From JBBQNR01 sp963774075 (lineage in GTDB: Bacteria; Actinomycetota; Thermoleophilia; Solirubrobacterales; JBBDJG01), in NCBI GenBank assembly GCA_963774075.1, contig CAVZDP010000002.1, forward strand, positions 682,001 to 746,000: a DNA stretch of 64,000 bases, written 5' to 3'. This document shows positions 1-8,322 of the stretch, piece by piece (position 1 is the stretch's first letter; every line of letters begins with the position of its first letter). Made by a program: the position numbers and the translations under genes. The notes under the pieces were generated by a model, which did not search any database, had not been told where the DNA came from, and saw only the letters and a program-made list of their open reading frames with translations.

Positions 1-1
1 G

Positions 2-555
2 CTCGGCAAGGCGAGCTCGCTGGACCTCGTGCGCCGGCGCTTCAGGACGGACGGCCCCGGCCGTCTTTGGATGACCGACATCACCGAGCACCACACCAAA
101 GAGGGAAAGCTCTACTGCTGCGCGGTCCTCGATGCCTTCTCCCGCATGGTCGTCGGGTGGTCGATCGACAGCTCGCAGACGGCGCTCTTGGTGACGAGCG
201 CGCTCGCCATGGCGATCGTCGCAGGGCGCCGAGCGAGGGAGGGATAATCCACTCAGATCAAGGGGTGCAGTTCGCCTCCTGGGCGTTCAGCCAGAAGGTC
301 AGAGATGCCGGCCTCGCGCCCTCGATGGGAGCAGTCGGCGCGCCGTTCGACAACGCGATGGTCGAGGCGTTCTGGGCGCGCATGCAGGTCGAGCTACTGA
401 ACCGCAAGCGCTGGAAGACTCGGGTCGAGCTCGCCACTGCGATCCACGACTACATTGAGCTCTTCCACAACACCCGACGACGTCACAGCAGCCTGGACAT
501 GCTCACACCAACCGAATACGAAAAGCAAAACCAACTATCACCGATCGCCGGCTGA
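2..555 (+). pseudogene. IS3-family transposase OrfB (DDE integrase core), 5' cut by window edge, one frameshift
   Basis: This is the C-terminal part of an IS3-type transposase, the enzyme that cuts and joins the ends of the insertion sequence. The reading frame is open from base 2 with the typical LWMTDIT block (first catalytic Asp). It shifts near base 240 and continues with HSDQG (second Asp) and NAMVEAFWARM (catalytic Glu). The tail RRRHSSLDMLTPTEYE is the usual IS3 ending. The shift breaks the protein between the first and second catalytic Asp. The N-terminus and OrfA lie outside the window. The family call is safe; whether the shift is real or a sequencing error cannot be decided here. 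Confidence 0.9.
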
Positions 556-628
556 TTCCAGATCGCTGACTCCACGAAAGTGGGGTCAGATCAACGTGTC
601 CACCGAAACGGGGCAGGGCCATACGTCG
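556..628 (+). mobile_element. right end of the IS3-type element
   Basis: The transposase stop is followed by a hairpin at 567-588 (TGACTCCAC, GAAA loop, GTGGGGTCA, one G-T pair). A segment at 597-626 then reads on the minus strand as TGGCCCTGCCCCGTTTCGG, which resembles a terminal inverted repeat of actinobacterial IS3 elements. The left end is outside the window, so the inverted repeat and target duplication cannot be confirmed. Confidence 0.5.
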
Positions 629-896
629 CCTCCTGACTACTTCAGGTAGGTCGGTATCAAGCGGCACCCGCGGGTGGACGCCAGCGATTAGCTGCCTTTA
701 CTCAGCGTGACCTGGTGGGGTGTTGATGCCGAGCTGTTCGCGTCCTTCTCGGCCAAGTGAAGTAGTCGCCGTGATCAACGACCCAGTTGTTCTTCTTCTG
801 GACGCGGCCTTGCCGCACCCTCATTGCGCTTTTTCGCCGGGCGGAGCGCACCTACGAACACCCCATGCCGCTGGGAAGGAAGGGAGCCGCACCCTC
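629..896. other. spacer with no firm gene
   Basis: No convincing gene is present. One minus-strand stretch, about 702-812, reads as a protein-like string (GRVQKKNNWVVDHGDYFTWP) ending in a TGA. It has no recognisable start or family and may be a remnant. Confidence 0.3.
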
Positions 897-1127
897 TTAC
901 GGGCTGTCGCCGCCACCACCGGTGTAGTGCTCATACGGGTAGTAGTCGATGGCGTCTTGCTTTCCAATAGCTGTGCCGCGCGGCCCTGGAGAGATACCGG
1001 GTGGGCGCGGAGCCTTGGCTACGGACCATTGATCGTCGGATTCGCGAGCGAACCACATACACGTTTGCCGCTCCGGGTGCTCGCTGTTCAGGCGGTCTGC
1101 AAGCTGCTCGGCCGAAGCCCGGTCCAT
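897..1127 (-). CDS. small hypothetical protein, 76 aa
   Basis: This is an unrecognised small soluble protein. The N-terminal half (MDRASAEQLADRLNSEHPER, then WFARESDDQWSVAKAP) has balanced, helix-forming composition that looks coded. The C-terminus is Pro/Gly-rich and ends in GGGGDSP. It sits alone in the accessory stretch. No signal peptide or membrane segment is visible. The overlapping plus-strand frame has poor composition and was not accepted. Confidence 0.45.
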   Translation of the reverse strand: MDRASAEQLADRLNSEHPERQTCMWFARESDDQWSVAKAPRPPGISPGPRGTAIGKQDAIDYYPYEHYTGGGGDSP

Positions 1128-1220
1128 AGTGCAAAGGGTACTCCCCCCATTGCTTGTTCTGGATCGGTTTCACGGAACCGGCGGCGGGTCGCCTGGCGGT
1201 ATTTCCATCTTGGCTCGAAC

Positions 1221-1241
1221 TTTCGCTAGCCGTTTCGCTAG
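1221..1241 (-). repeat. copy 1 of the CGAAACGGCTAGCGAAA interspersed repeat
   Basis: The plus strand reads TTTCGCTAGCCGTTTCG and then CTAG. This is the exact reverse complement of the 17-base core found at 1625-1641 and 8643-8659. Confidence 0.7.
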
Positions 1242-1323
1242 CCCGGTTGTAGTGCAGGATTCAGGGCGCTGCTGCATCGGGCTACCTCCGTTTTGGCGTG
1301 GCGTTACCCCAAGGCATCTTCGG

Positions 1324-1614
1324 GTGTACATTCGGCCGGTGCGGCGCGTCCTCGTACGCTTCGTCTGGCTTCTCGCCTATCTGGTGGCGACGGTCGGGGC
1401 CGCGCTCTTCCTCCTCATCGGGTGGCACCGCTTCCTGCTCGTCCTCCACCTCTATGAAACTGAGTGCGACCGATCGGACTGTAGTGCGCTCGGTGACTTC
1501 ACCGCCGACCACTCGGCGTTCATTTGGTACCTGTGCATGTTGGTCGCAGCACTCCTCATGGGCCTCGTCTTTTGGTCTGTCCACCGACTACGCCACCGCC
1601 AAGAACGCCGCTAG
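1324..1614 (+). CDS. small membrane protein, two transmembrane helices, 96 aa
   Basis: This is an unrecognised small membrane protein. From the GTG at 1324 it begins VYIRPVRRVLVRFVWLLAYL. A first hydrophobic helix follows (about residues 12-36), then a loop with two Cys (ECDRSDC) and a second helix (about 65-86), ending in an Arg/His-rich cytoplasmic tail. Longer upstream starts read through the copy-1 repeat and were rejected. The stop lies in the CTAGGAGG block of repeat copy 2. Function is unknown. Confidence 0.5.
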   Translation: MYIRPVRRVLVRFVWLLAYLVATVGAALFLLIGWHRFLLVLHLYETECDRSDCSALGDFTADHSAFIWYLCMLVAALLMGLVFWSVHRLRHRQERR

Positions 1615-1641
1615 GAGGGCCTAACGAAACGGCTAGCGAAA
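1611..1641 (+). repeat. copy 2 of the interspersed repeat
   Basis: CTAGGAGG (1611-1618) is followed by CGAAACGGCTAGCGAAA (1625-1641). The repeat supplies the stop codon of the plus-strand gene ending at 1614 and, on the other strand, the last codons (Phe-Arg-stop) of the gene ending at 1633. Confidence 0.7.
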
Positions 1642-1842
1642 CTCCGGGGGGTTCGGAGTATCGGCCGCATCGGGCGGGTCCGGGTGGGGCAACGCCGCCC
1701 CACCAGCGCCCCGGTTCGGCTTCGGATGGCGGGGTTCACGCACGCCAGTGCTATCGGGGCCATGGCCTCCGCTTTCCTGCGGTACGGGCTCCGGCCGCCT
1801 CGAGGGCGGCCACTGAATCTTGGGCCGTGGAGGCTCGCTCAA
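1633..1842 (-). CDS. small Pro-rich hypothetical protein, 69 aa
   Basis: This is an unrecognised, low-complexity protein dominated by Pro, Arg and Gly, with no membrane segment or motif. Its last residues PEFR and the stop are encoded inside repeat copy 2. The minus-strand gene at 8651 ends in the same way (AFR, stop). That parallel is the main reason to list it. It could equally be a non-coding stretch with an open frame. Confidence 0.3.
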   Translation of the reverse strand: MSEPPRPKIQWPPSRRPEPVPQESGGHGPDSTGVREPRHPKPNRGAGGAALPHPDPPDAADTPNPPEFR

Positions 1843-1870
1843 CAGCCCAATCTTAGTCTTAGGATGCCTT

Positions 1871-1886
1871 AGGCAGCTAGCTGCCT
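1871..1886. repeat. perfect 16-bp palindrome
   Basis: AGGCAGCTAGCTGCCT is its own reverse complement, and flanking bases extend the pairing (T-G, T-A, C-G). It lies downstream of the beta-helix gene stop and between small genes. It could be a terminator or a protein-binding dyad; no T-run follows. Confidence 0.5.
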
Positions 1887-1957
1887 GAGAGACGAGAAGC
1901 GTGCGGATCCCCCGGCTACTAGCCGCGAGTGCTCGGACCGTGCGGACCGCCTAGGCG

Positions 1958-3943
1958 CTAGCGATGCACGACACGGAAATTCAGCCGTCGCAGATTCGAA
2001 CGATTGCCCGCCGAATCAGTTGCGAGAAGGGTTGCCCGGTAACCGCCCGGCCGCAGAGAGGTTTTCGCGATCCTGCCCGAGAAGCGCTTAGAGTTGCGCC
2101 CGCGCTTCGACTTTGCAGTGAAGCGTCCCGATAGGCGATAGCGCTTGCACCGGCCTCGTCGCCTCTTCGCTCCGACACGGCGGCAGCGGCGTCCTGTCCG
2201 CTGAGGACTCAATCTTTGCTCGATCGTGAACACGACGCTAGCTCTCTCAGAAAGCGCGTACCGGAAGGTCGTTCCGAGCGACACGCGAGCCGAGGCGGGG
2301 CGTTCAGCGACACCCCGCGAGTCGACGGCGAAGGCTGCTGGAACGACAGCCGCATTACCAATTACGGGCGCCACATTGTCCAGCGCGGCGCGTCTGTAAA
2401 AGACGTGCGGTGCAGCCGGCGGGCTTGAGAAACCCACGGTCGTTCTGGCACTTTCGGAGTCGAGCTCTGCTCTGACCGCAGACGATCCCGGACTTGATGA
2501 TCTGAGCGTGGCAACCGCGACCCCCCGGAAGGTTTCAACCAAGGAATCCGTGGATGTGAAGGTGCCCGGTCCCGACTCCTTTAGGAAGTCGATCGCGACG
2601 ACTGGAAACGCCGTCGCTTCCGAAGCCATCGCGCCTTCGCTATTTCGCAGGAAGTGAGCGCGAAGCTCCGAGCTCCCCGGGACGGTGACCTGAGCCGGGT
2701 TGGCCTCGAGCGAGAGAAGAAGCCATGGATTGGCATCGACGGCACCACGCACGCTTTCACACTCTGAACTCCCCGGTCCCTTGTTGCAGCCCCACCAGTT
2801 GTTCTCTGCGTTCACGGGCTGTGTGACGGAGGCATCGGTAACCACGCCTCCTGACCTTGGCCAAATGGAGTTATCAACGATACGGTTCGCCACGATGCTT
2901 ACACGGCTCAGAGTGGTCCCGCCCGTCACGTATACCCCACCGGTTGGCAGGGTTGTGTCTGCCCCGTTTCCGATGATTTCGTTGCCAGAGATCGTGACAT
3001 CCTGAATCAGACTGGCTGCTGTTGCGTCGCCGAACTGGATGCCGATTGGTGAGTAGAGAAGCGAGTTGTCGACGACGACGACATCTTGCACATCGTCGAG
3101 CAGTAGGCCTGGCTCGTTGGTCCCGAACGGCGATCCATGCTCATAGATGAGATTGCCGATCACATCCGAGCTGGCGAGGTTGCGAAGGATGAGCCCCTTG
3201 TTCGCATACGAAACGTTTGAATCGATAACCACGCCGAACTTCTGAGCTCCGATAAGGCTGATGGCCGGCGTGTGCTGCTGCCCGCCGAAGTCGTTGCCCG
3301 AAATCTCCAGGTTCGAGATGCTGGAAGCGCTGTAGATCGCTCCATCCCGCGTTCCCCACGAGAAGTTGGAGTAGAAGCCGTTCTGAGATGCGAGGTTGTC
3401 GTTACCCAGCACCTGGACGGCGGTGCCGTTGTAGTCGAGAAGGTTGTTGCGCACGACCGCACGATCTGACTCGAGCGAGATACCGGGGAACGAATCCCTG
3501 ATCCTCAGTCCATCGATACGGACGTCCGGGGCAGTCACGCGCAGGGCAGCCTGATCGTACGGGCCACTGACACTGGCGTCGCCCTCGTAGGGATTTTGGA
3601 CCCGGTGTATCTCAAAACCCGGCACTCCCTCGTGAGGGCCCACCACGCTCAGGCCCTGCTTGTTCACGTTCACCGCTTCCGGATAGTCGAACGTGGCCTC
3701 GTACACGCGCACCGTGTCGCCCGGCTGGGAGGCATCGACCCCGGCCTGGATCGTGTTGCAAAAGTCTGCCGCCGAACCGCTGCCTCCGCCGCACCCATCA
3801 GCGTCCGCCGCTGGATCGTCGCCGTCCACGACGATAGTGGCGCCAAGAGCAGTCCCTGGCCACGGCGACACGACGAGGAGGACCAAGGAAACAAAGCCAG
3901 CCACGTTCACCAAGCGCCGGCGCCCCACCTTCTTCGTCCGCAT
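1958..3943 (-). CDS. secreted right-handed beta-helix repeat protein
   Basis: A 661-residue exported protein. Residues 1-35 form a signal peptide (RTKK and GRRR, then a hydrophobic core, ending TALGA). The mature protein starts like DUF1565/pectate-lyase-type folds (ATIVVDGDD, CNTIQAGVDASQPGDTVRV). About residues 90-420 show regular beta-helix turns rich in N, V, I and G (for example VVRNNLLDYNGTAV, DVVVVDNSLLYSPIGI). The last 110 residues are an Arg/Lys-rich domain (RRCRRVGAKRRRGRCKRYRL, then FSGRI, LRPGGYRATLLATDSAGNRS). That domain is typical of exported proteins in Solirubrobacterales and probably binds the envelope. The helix may bind or cut polysaccharide; no catalytic residue can be assigned. 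Confidence 0.85.
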   Translation of the reverse strand: MRTKKVGRRRLVNVAGFVSLVLLVVSPWPGTALGATIVVDGDDPAADADGCGGGSGSAADFCNTIQAGVDASQPGDTVRVYEATFDYPEAVNVNKQGLSVVGPHEGVPGFEIHRVQNPYEGDASVSGPYDQAALRVTAPDVRIDGLRIRDSFPGISLESDRAVVRNNLLDYNGTAVQVLGNDNLASQNGFYSNFSWGTRDGAIYSASSISNLEISGNDFGGQQHTPAISLIGAQKFGVVIDSNVSYANKGLILRNLASSDVIGNLIYEHGSPFGTNEPGLLLDDVQDVVVVDNSLLYSPIGIQFGDATAASLIQDVTISGNEIIGNGADTTLPTGGVYVTGGTTLSRVSIVANRIVDNSIWPRSGGVVTDASVTQPVNAENNWWGCNKGPGSSECESVRGAVDANPWLLLSLEANPAQVTVPGSSELRAHFLRNSEGAMASEATAFPVVAIDFLKESGPGTFTSTDSLVETFRGVAVATLRSSSPGSSAVRAELDSESARTTVGFSSPPAAPHVFYRRAALDNVAPVIGNAAVVPAAFAVDSRGVAERPASARVSLGTTFRYALSERASVVFTIEQRLSPQRTGRRCRRVGAKRRRGRCKRYRLSGRFTAKSKRGRNSKRFSGRIAKTSLRPGGYRATLLATDSAGNRSNLRRLNFRVVHR

Positions 3944-4065
3944 GCCTCCCCCTGCCGTACCGTCCTAAGCACAGTACCCGAACCCAACCTCGGCGGCTAG
4001 TTATTGCTTCGCTGCTTCTCCCCGATGTGCTCGTGGCTCCTAGAGCTAGATAGGAACGCTGCGAT

Positions 4066-4080
4066 CACTAACAGTTAGTG
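4066..4080. repeat. perfect inverted repeat CACTAAC-A-GTTAGTG
   Basis: A 7+1+7 perfect dyad lies 33 bases past the stop of the 4113-4490 gene and about 120 bases upstream of the beta-helix gene start. It could be an operator for the downstream gene. No T-run supports a terminator. Confidence 0.4.
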
Positions 4081-4112
4081 GTACGGCTGCTCACGTCCCG
4101 CCTCGTTAGAAG

Positions 4113-4490
4113 CTACTGTGGCACCCTGACCGTGTTCGGGAAGTCGGGTAAAGGGTGCGTTCCCTTCTGGACATGAGCGATCACAACGGTGTCGTCGCCG
4201 TCCTCCGCGATCTTCCTCATGAACAATGTGAACCTACGATCGGTGGGCACAAACCGCACATGGCATACGAACCTCTGGCCTCCGGCATCCATCTCGCAGC
4301 CGCTCGCGGCGTAACGCTCACGTGCCTGTCTGTGCTCGGCGGCCCACCGGTCCGCGACCTTCGTTGCATCATCAGCGTCGACATTGTTCGGCGTGAACAC
4401 GAACCCCAAACCAACCCATGTCAAGATCGTAAGTACCGCGCCGATCAGAACGCCGAGGAGGATCCACCTGACGCGCTGCCACCTCGTCAT
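4113..4490 (-). CDS. membrane-anchored small protein, 125 aa
   Basis: This is an unrecognised protein with one N-terminal membrane helix (residues 8-33, WILLGVLIGAVLTILTWVGL) after a basic start. An exported domain follows that contains a Cys pair (ASGCEMDAGGQRFVCHVRF) and ends PNTVRVPQ. The layout (anchor, helical linker, Cys-bridged beta domain) matches the smaller gene at 7728-8012 (FLLVTGDG, VKCEPAP, FDCVFWF). The two may belong to one orphan family of the accessory region. Confidence 0.6.
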   Translation of the reverse strand: MTRWQRVRWILLGVLIGAVLTILTWVGLGFVFTPNNVDADDATKVADRWAAEHRQARERYAASGCEMDAGGQRFVCHVRFVPTDRRFTLFMRKIAEDGDDTVVIAHVQKGTHPLPDFPNTVRVPQ

Positions 4491-4635
4491 GGCGTGACGC
4501 TACCAGGGCCGGGAGTGCCCGGGGGAGGCGCTGTGTCGTCTGCGGATTCTCGGTCGACGTCCACCGCCGCGATGCCCCATAGTGGCTCCGGTACACGCGA
4601 TCCCCGCTCGTGACGACTTTTGGTGACCCCGTGGC

Positions 4636-4839
4636 TCAGGACTCACCGATCAGCAGCGCAAGATCTAGTAAACCGCCACCGAACAGCTCCGCCGCGCACC
4701 TGCCCGATCCCAGCTCGCGCATCCTGTGAGCTGCCGCACGAAATCGCGCATCGGCTTGAACGTCATCTTGGAACTCGCGCGCATCCTTCGCAATAGGCGC
4801 CTTCAAGGAGGCGTAGCTCTGTTCTTTCCAGCGACGCAA
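4636..4839 (-). CDS. small hypothetical protein, 67 aa
   Basis: This is an unrecognised, helix-rich small protein (MRRWKEQSYASLK, DAREFQDDVQADARFRAAAH) with balanced charge and no membrane segment. Nothing in the context suggests a role. Composition is the only support. Confidence 0.3.
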   Translation of the reverse strand: MRRWKEQSYASLKAPIAKDAREFQDDVQADARFRAAAHRMRELGSGRCAAELFGGGLLDLALLIGES

Positions 4840-5255
4840 AACCGCGCAGACACTCGGCCGCGGTTCGTAGCGTGGTGGGTCCGAACGACAGCGGAGTACC
4901 AGCCGGATCTATCCGCCGAAGCCATTCAGGGCCACACTGTCATTACGTGAATACCTCGTCACCGATCCGCACGTGGTGGCACTTTTGTGCCGATCGCCGT
5001 CTCGGACATCTTGGGAGTGCAAGTTCTGTTCACTGCACGAGCGTGGCACCGACGCGTGCCTTGGTGTCGTCCAGCTTGTAGGCGCGCTCGACGACCGGAC
5101 CATCGACGCCGGTTCCCCGAGGCGGGGATGGCAATGTCACGCCGGTCTGCCCCCGCCTTCGAGCGAGGCAGGAGAAGTCGAGGGCATCGCGGCCCATATT
5201 GGCGCTGTCGCGACTGTTCTTGAGCCTGTGCAGGTTGCTCGGACGTCCCATAGCA
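4840..5255. other. about 415 bases without a gene
   Basis: No frame in this stretch shows a convincing gene, RNA or repeat. Confidence 0.4.
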
Positions 5256-6095
5256 CTACTGCAAAGTTCGCGCTACCGTTGCACGATCTTGAAGCGTAAG
5301 GACCGCGGCTTTGACTTTTGCCCGACAGCGTTCGTCCCTGTGATGAACAGCCTGTACCTGCCAAGCTTGAGCTTTCGCGTCCGGGAGAGACGGCCCTGGA
5401 AGGCCACCTTGTTGACGCCGGAGTGACCCGCAAACCTCAGCGCGCAGGCTCAGGAGCTCCCGGAGGCGCGCTGCCGTAATACGGACGGTGCTGTGCGTCG
5501 GAGGCGTTGGCCGTTCTCGGTCGACGATCTCCCGTAGCGTCTCCACCACGCGTTGGCGAGAGACGCCCAGCGCATCCATTAGCTCGGCTGCGCCTCCTTG
5601 AGGTTCTGCAACGAGCTCGCCGACGGGAGTCTCGGGTTGTTCGACGATCGTTAGGAGAACATGCTCAGGGCCGACGTAGGTACCCGGCCAGCGCTGAATC
5701 GTCGAACCGAGAGCGCGCTTCAGCTCGTCGGTCATCGGCACCGCGCCGGTCGGCGGGTCGCCCTCGACCGGGACTCGCTCTGATTTCAGGGCCGCGATAG
5801 CCCTCTTCTGCGAGATACCAAGCGAACGAAGCGCGTCGACGGCAACCCTGTCGCGGACGGGAGAGCTGGGGAGGTCGAAGACGGCTAGAAGGAAGTGCTC
5901 CGTTCCCATCTGAGACTGGCCCAAGCTTGCGGCGTGTCGGTTCCCCAGCACCATCGCCATGCGGGCTGCCTCGTTGTATTGCTCGAAGCCTCTCGGTTCT
6001 TCTGACACGACAAGCGAAGTATCCACGGAGGTCAGGACGAATGCGATCTGCCAAACCCGGGCGACGTTCGCGAACTCCCCGCTCGCCGCGGCCAC
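5256..6095 (-). CDS. Clp N-terminal-domain protein with foreign tail
   Basis: The middle of the protein carries two Clp_N-type repeats like those that bind substrates or adaptors in ClpC/ClpA (FEQYNEAARMAMVLGNRHAA with MGTEHFLLAVF; then ELKRALGSTIQR with VGPEHVLLTIV). There is no AAA+ module, so it is a stand-alone domain protein. The first 23 residues look non-native, and a GTG at 6026 (VDTSLVVSEE) is the more likely start. After about residue 220 the frame enters a sequence whose protein-like reading is in another frame (see 5273-5445), so the C-terminus is probably not genuine. The 170 bases upstream also hold a helix-like fragment (AFRARVALEKLRGLIARVDD) in another frame. Confidence 0.55.
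   Translation of the reverse strand: MAAASGEFANVARVWQIAFVLTSVDTSLVVSEEPRGFEQYNEAARMAMVLGNRHAASLGQSQMGTEHFLLAVFDLPSSPVRDRVAVDALRSLGISQKRAIAALKSERVPVEGDPPTGAVPMTDELKRALGSTIQRWPGTYVGPEHVLLTIVEQPETPVGELVAEPQGGAAELMDALGVSRQRVVETLREIVDRERPTPPTHSTVRITAARLRELLSLRAEVCGSLRRQQGGLPGPSLPDAKAQAWQVQAVHHRDERCRAKVKAAVLTLQDRATVARTLQ
5273..5445 (-). pseudogene. remnant of a secreted-protein C-terminal domain, out of frame inside the Clp_N gene
   Basis: In the frame ending with the TAG at 5273-5275 the minus strand encodes RFAGHSGVNKVAFQGRLSRT, then LKLGRYRLFITGTNAVGQKS and LRFKIVQR. This is the same tail type as the beta-helix protein at 1958-3943 (FxGR, LxxGRYR, S-x-PRxLRFKIV). A stop lies just upstream in that frame. 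The piece is therefore the end of a lost exported protein joined to the Clp_N gene. Confidence 0.65.
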
Positions 6096-6264
6096 GCCTC
6101 CGCGGCGTTCAACTCGACGGCTTTGTCTCGCAACTGGGCGGTGGCGTCATCGTCGACGCGTGCAATGAGGCCGCGTAGTTTCTCGAGCGCGACTCGGGCA
6201 CGAAACGCTTCCTCCGGGCCGCTTCAGGACTCGGCGTTGAGCGCGACCAAGAAGTACCGCAAGT

Positions 6265-6939
6265 TCACGGCAGGAGCTTGGCAGCCTCGTTGGGCTGCAG
6301 CGCGCGGTACTGCGTCCAGCTCGCCGAGTCCAAGATGTAGTGGGTGGTGATGATCGCCAACGACACCCATTCGGCCCAGAACAGCGTGAAGAACTCGGTC
6401 ATGGTCCAGAGAGCGATTGCCACGGCGATCCCTCCGACGAACGCGACCTTCAGGAGCGTCGACTTGTTCGTCGAGAAGAACATCATCACGAGGACGTTCC
6501 CGCCGAAGAAAGCGACAGCGAAGACGAAGTGCGGTAGCGACGTCCATCCGTCGTGATCGAACACGATCACTCCGGATAGAGCCAGCCCGAGCAGCGTGTT
6601 GTAGGTGTGCGCGTCCCGCATGACGCCGTTCACGATGAACAACATCGCTCCGACAGTGAGCGGAACGTAGAACGCCGCTGGTGCTTTCACATCGTGGTAG
6701 GCGCTAATGCTGTCCCGAACACGCTCTGGACCGGCATCGACGCAGATAAGCAACGCAGGCGTCAAGATGAGAACGGCACCAAGATTCCGCTCCAGGCGGG
6801 CGAACCGTCGCAACTCGCCGGGCAGGGCTCTTGCCCGGTTGATCGCCGATGATGTAACTGGTTGTACCTCCACGCCAAGGCTGGCTTGTCGGGCGCATTG
6901 TCCCAGCCCCCCGGTCTGCCGGGAGTGGATCAACGTCAA
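6265..6939 (-). CDS. multi-pass membrane protein of the DUF998/Frag1-like type
   Basis: A protein of up to 224 residues with about six membrane helices (ILTPALLICVDA, APAAFYVPLTVGAMLFIVNG, LLGLALSGVIVF, HFVFAVAFFGGNVLVMMFF, VAFVGGIAVAIALW, WVSLAIITTHYIL). The order SISAYHD, F-x-P-x-x-VGAML, HFVFAVAFF resembles uncharacterised membrane proteins related to DUF998. The first 35 residues are probably not coded, and the true start may be near RLERNLGAVL. No operon partner is visible. Function is unknown. Confidence 0.6.
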   Translation of the reverse strand: MTLIHSRQTGGLGQCARQASLGVEVQPVTSSAINRARALPGELRRFARLERNLGAVLILTPALLICVDAGPERVRDSISAYHDVKAPAAFYVPLTVGAMLFIVNGVMRDAHTYNTLLGLALSGVIVFDHDGWTSLPHFVFAVAFFGGNVLVMMFFSTNKSTLLKVAFVGGIAVAIALWTMTEFFTLFWAEWVSLAIITTHYILDSASWTQYRALQPNEAAKLLP

Positions 6940-7727
6940 GGCTCAGAGGCGCCATGCCGCTCTGGGCGGCGAGGTGCGGGTAACGTGAACGAGATCAATG
7001 TGCCTGTCTACACCCGGTGGCACGTTGCGAGTCGTTCCACCGACAACGGACCAAATCAGGTTGAACCCGGCCACGGGAGGTTCAAGAGCAGGCTGACCCT
7101 GCCGAGATTCAAACCCGTGAACGCGCCTAACGATGACCTCGACGTCTTCTGCCGTGTCTCGATTTCCTTGTTCACCACGCGAAGCCGCACGTAGGCCACC
7201 TGTGTCGGTTGCCGGAGGCCCGGAATCTGAGCGCCAACGATCACCGCATCTTCAGCGGTTTCTCCCCCGTAGACGAGGGATAAGCAGGGGGCGACGTCTC
7301 CGCGGCCGGATCACACCGACGTAAAGCAGCCGCGATTGCACCGCCCAGCGTTCCAACCGCAGCCGCCGCGGCGAAAATCGACTCCCACGTGTCCTTCGCA
7401 ACTTCAAACGGGCACCGGATCCATTCGCCTATTTTCGCCTTAGCGTCTCGACAACGTCGAAAGGCAGCTGCGGAAGGAGCTCTGCAGGACCGAACAGCTC
7501 AAGCGTGTCGATGCCCCTGGAGTCCCCAGCGAACGCGTCGATCGCGTGGCCTTCACGCACGGCGAGCGGTACGTGCTCGCGTAGGTGGCGGCGGCAGCGT
7601 CGCCAGCACGGCGCCGAGATCGCGGCCGAACGCCTGGTGGCGCGCCTGAGTCGCTAGATGTAGTACCTAAGTGATCCTCCGCTCTGGGATCCTCAAGATC
7701 GCGAGTGCGCGACAACGTGCGCGACAG
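6940..7727. other. about 790 bases without a supported gene
   Basis: Some stretches look like degraded coding sequence. On plus, about 7440-7575 reads NVERQLRKELCRTEQLKRVD and then ERVDRVAFTHGERYVLA before a stop. An overlapping frame continues with QRRQHGAEIAAERLVARLSR to a stop near 7656. On minus, 7056-7244 contains VAYVRLRVVNKEIETRQK. None has a recognisable family or complete frame. Confidence 0.35.
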
Positions 7728-8012
7728 TCACGGCTCCCGACCGTTGACGCGGAGATCGTACATCCAAGAGTCGGCCTCATTCTTTGCCTTCCCGGTGAAC
7801 CAGAACACGCAGTCGAAGTAGCCCTGCTCGTCTGGAGCGGGCTCGCACTTAACGACCTCCGGTGGTCTGTTTCCAAATGGCGGGCTCTCACGCAACCGCT
7901 GCTCGACTTCCTCGACGGTCGGTTCCTCGGAGCCGTCGCCGGTCACCAGCAGGAAGGTGGCGACGCCGCCAGCCACCACGGTCACGACCACCAGAGCCAC
8001 TATCCACTTCAC
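7728..8012 (-). CDS. membrane-anchored small protein, 94 aa
   Basis: An exported small protein starting at a GTG (MKWIVALVVVTVVAGGVATF) with one N-terminal membrane helix, an acidic helix (EEPTVEEVEQRLRES) and a domain with a Cys pair (VKCEPAPDEQGYFDCVFWF). The start overlaps the stop of the integrase remnant (GTGA), so the two were once translationally coupled. It resembles the 4113-4490 product in design. Function is unknown. Confidence 0.6.
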   Translation of the reverse strand: MKWIVALVVVTVVAGGVATFLLVTGDGSEEPTVEEVEQRLRESPPFGNRPPEVVKCEPAPDEQGYFDCVFWFTGKAKNEADSWMYDLRVNGREP

Positions 8013-8226
8013 GCCGAGACAGCCTCCTGCTCCTGGTCAAGCTGCGAGAGTCGCGCCTGCGTGTCTGCCCGCTTTAGGTACGCCGCCGCCTCGCCCTCGT
8101 TGCCCGGCTCCAGTGGCCGTAGAGGTCGAACGTGATTTTGATGCTGGAGTGGCCCATGTAGGTCGAGAACGCCATCGAGTTCACGCCGGGCCCGCTGAGG
8201 CCCTCAGCCTTCCGCTCGATGTACAT
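8009..8226 (-). pseudogene. C-terminal remnant of a phage-type tyrosine integrase
   Basis: The fragment reads VNSMAFSTYMGHSSIKITFD and then LYGH, the classical end of the catalytic domain (GHSS with its His, then the nucleophile Tyr in LYGH). Restoring one C after GGCCAC continues it as LEPGNEGEAAAYLKRADTQA and on to the TGA at 8009-8011. The Arg-containing catalytic blocks and the N-terminus are gone; upstream is unrelated sequence and the repeat at 8259. It marks a former integrative element. Confidence 0.8.
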
Positions 8227-8258
8227 GACACGGCTCCTCATCGCGGCGAGTGTAGGGC

Positions 8259-8322
8259 CGAGCCGGTGGCGCTGCTCGGGTGGGTCTGACCCACTAGGAG
8301 GGGCTGGCGAACGGCTCGCGAA
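8259..8322 (+). repeat. copy 3 of the interspersed repeat with its 27-bp upstream block
   Basis: Bases 8259-8285 are identical to 8598-8624 (start CGAGCCGGTGGCGCTGCTCG). They are followed by CTAGGAGGGG (8294-8303) and a degenerate core CGAACGGCTCGCGAA (8308-8322). It sits directly at the 3' end of the minus-strand gene 8323-8523. Confidence 0.75.

Noticed and set aside
720..1229. 169-residue plus-strand frame
   Set aside because: It has poor composition, overlaps a better minus-strand gene (897-1127), and its last codons are the repeat.
1611..1641. Integron attC-like site (GCCTAAC fits RYYYAAC) in the repeat
   Set aside because: No matching GTTRRRY end lies at the right distance, the other copies do not keep GCCTAAC, and no IntI is present.
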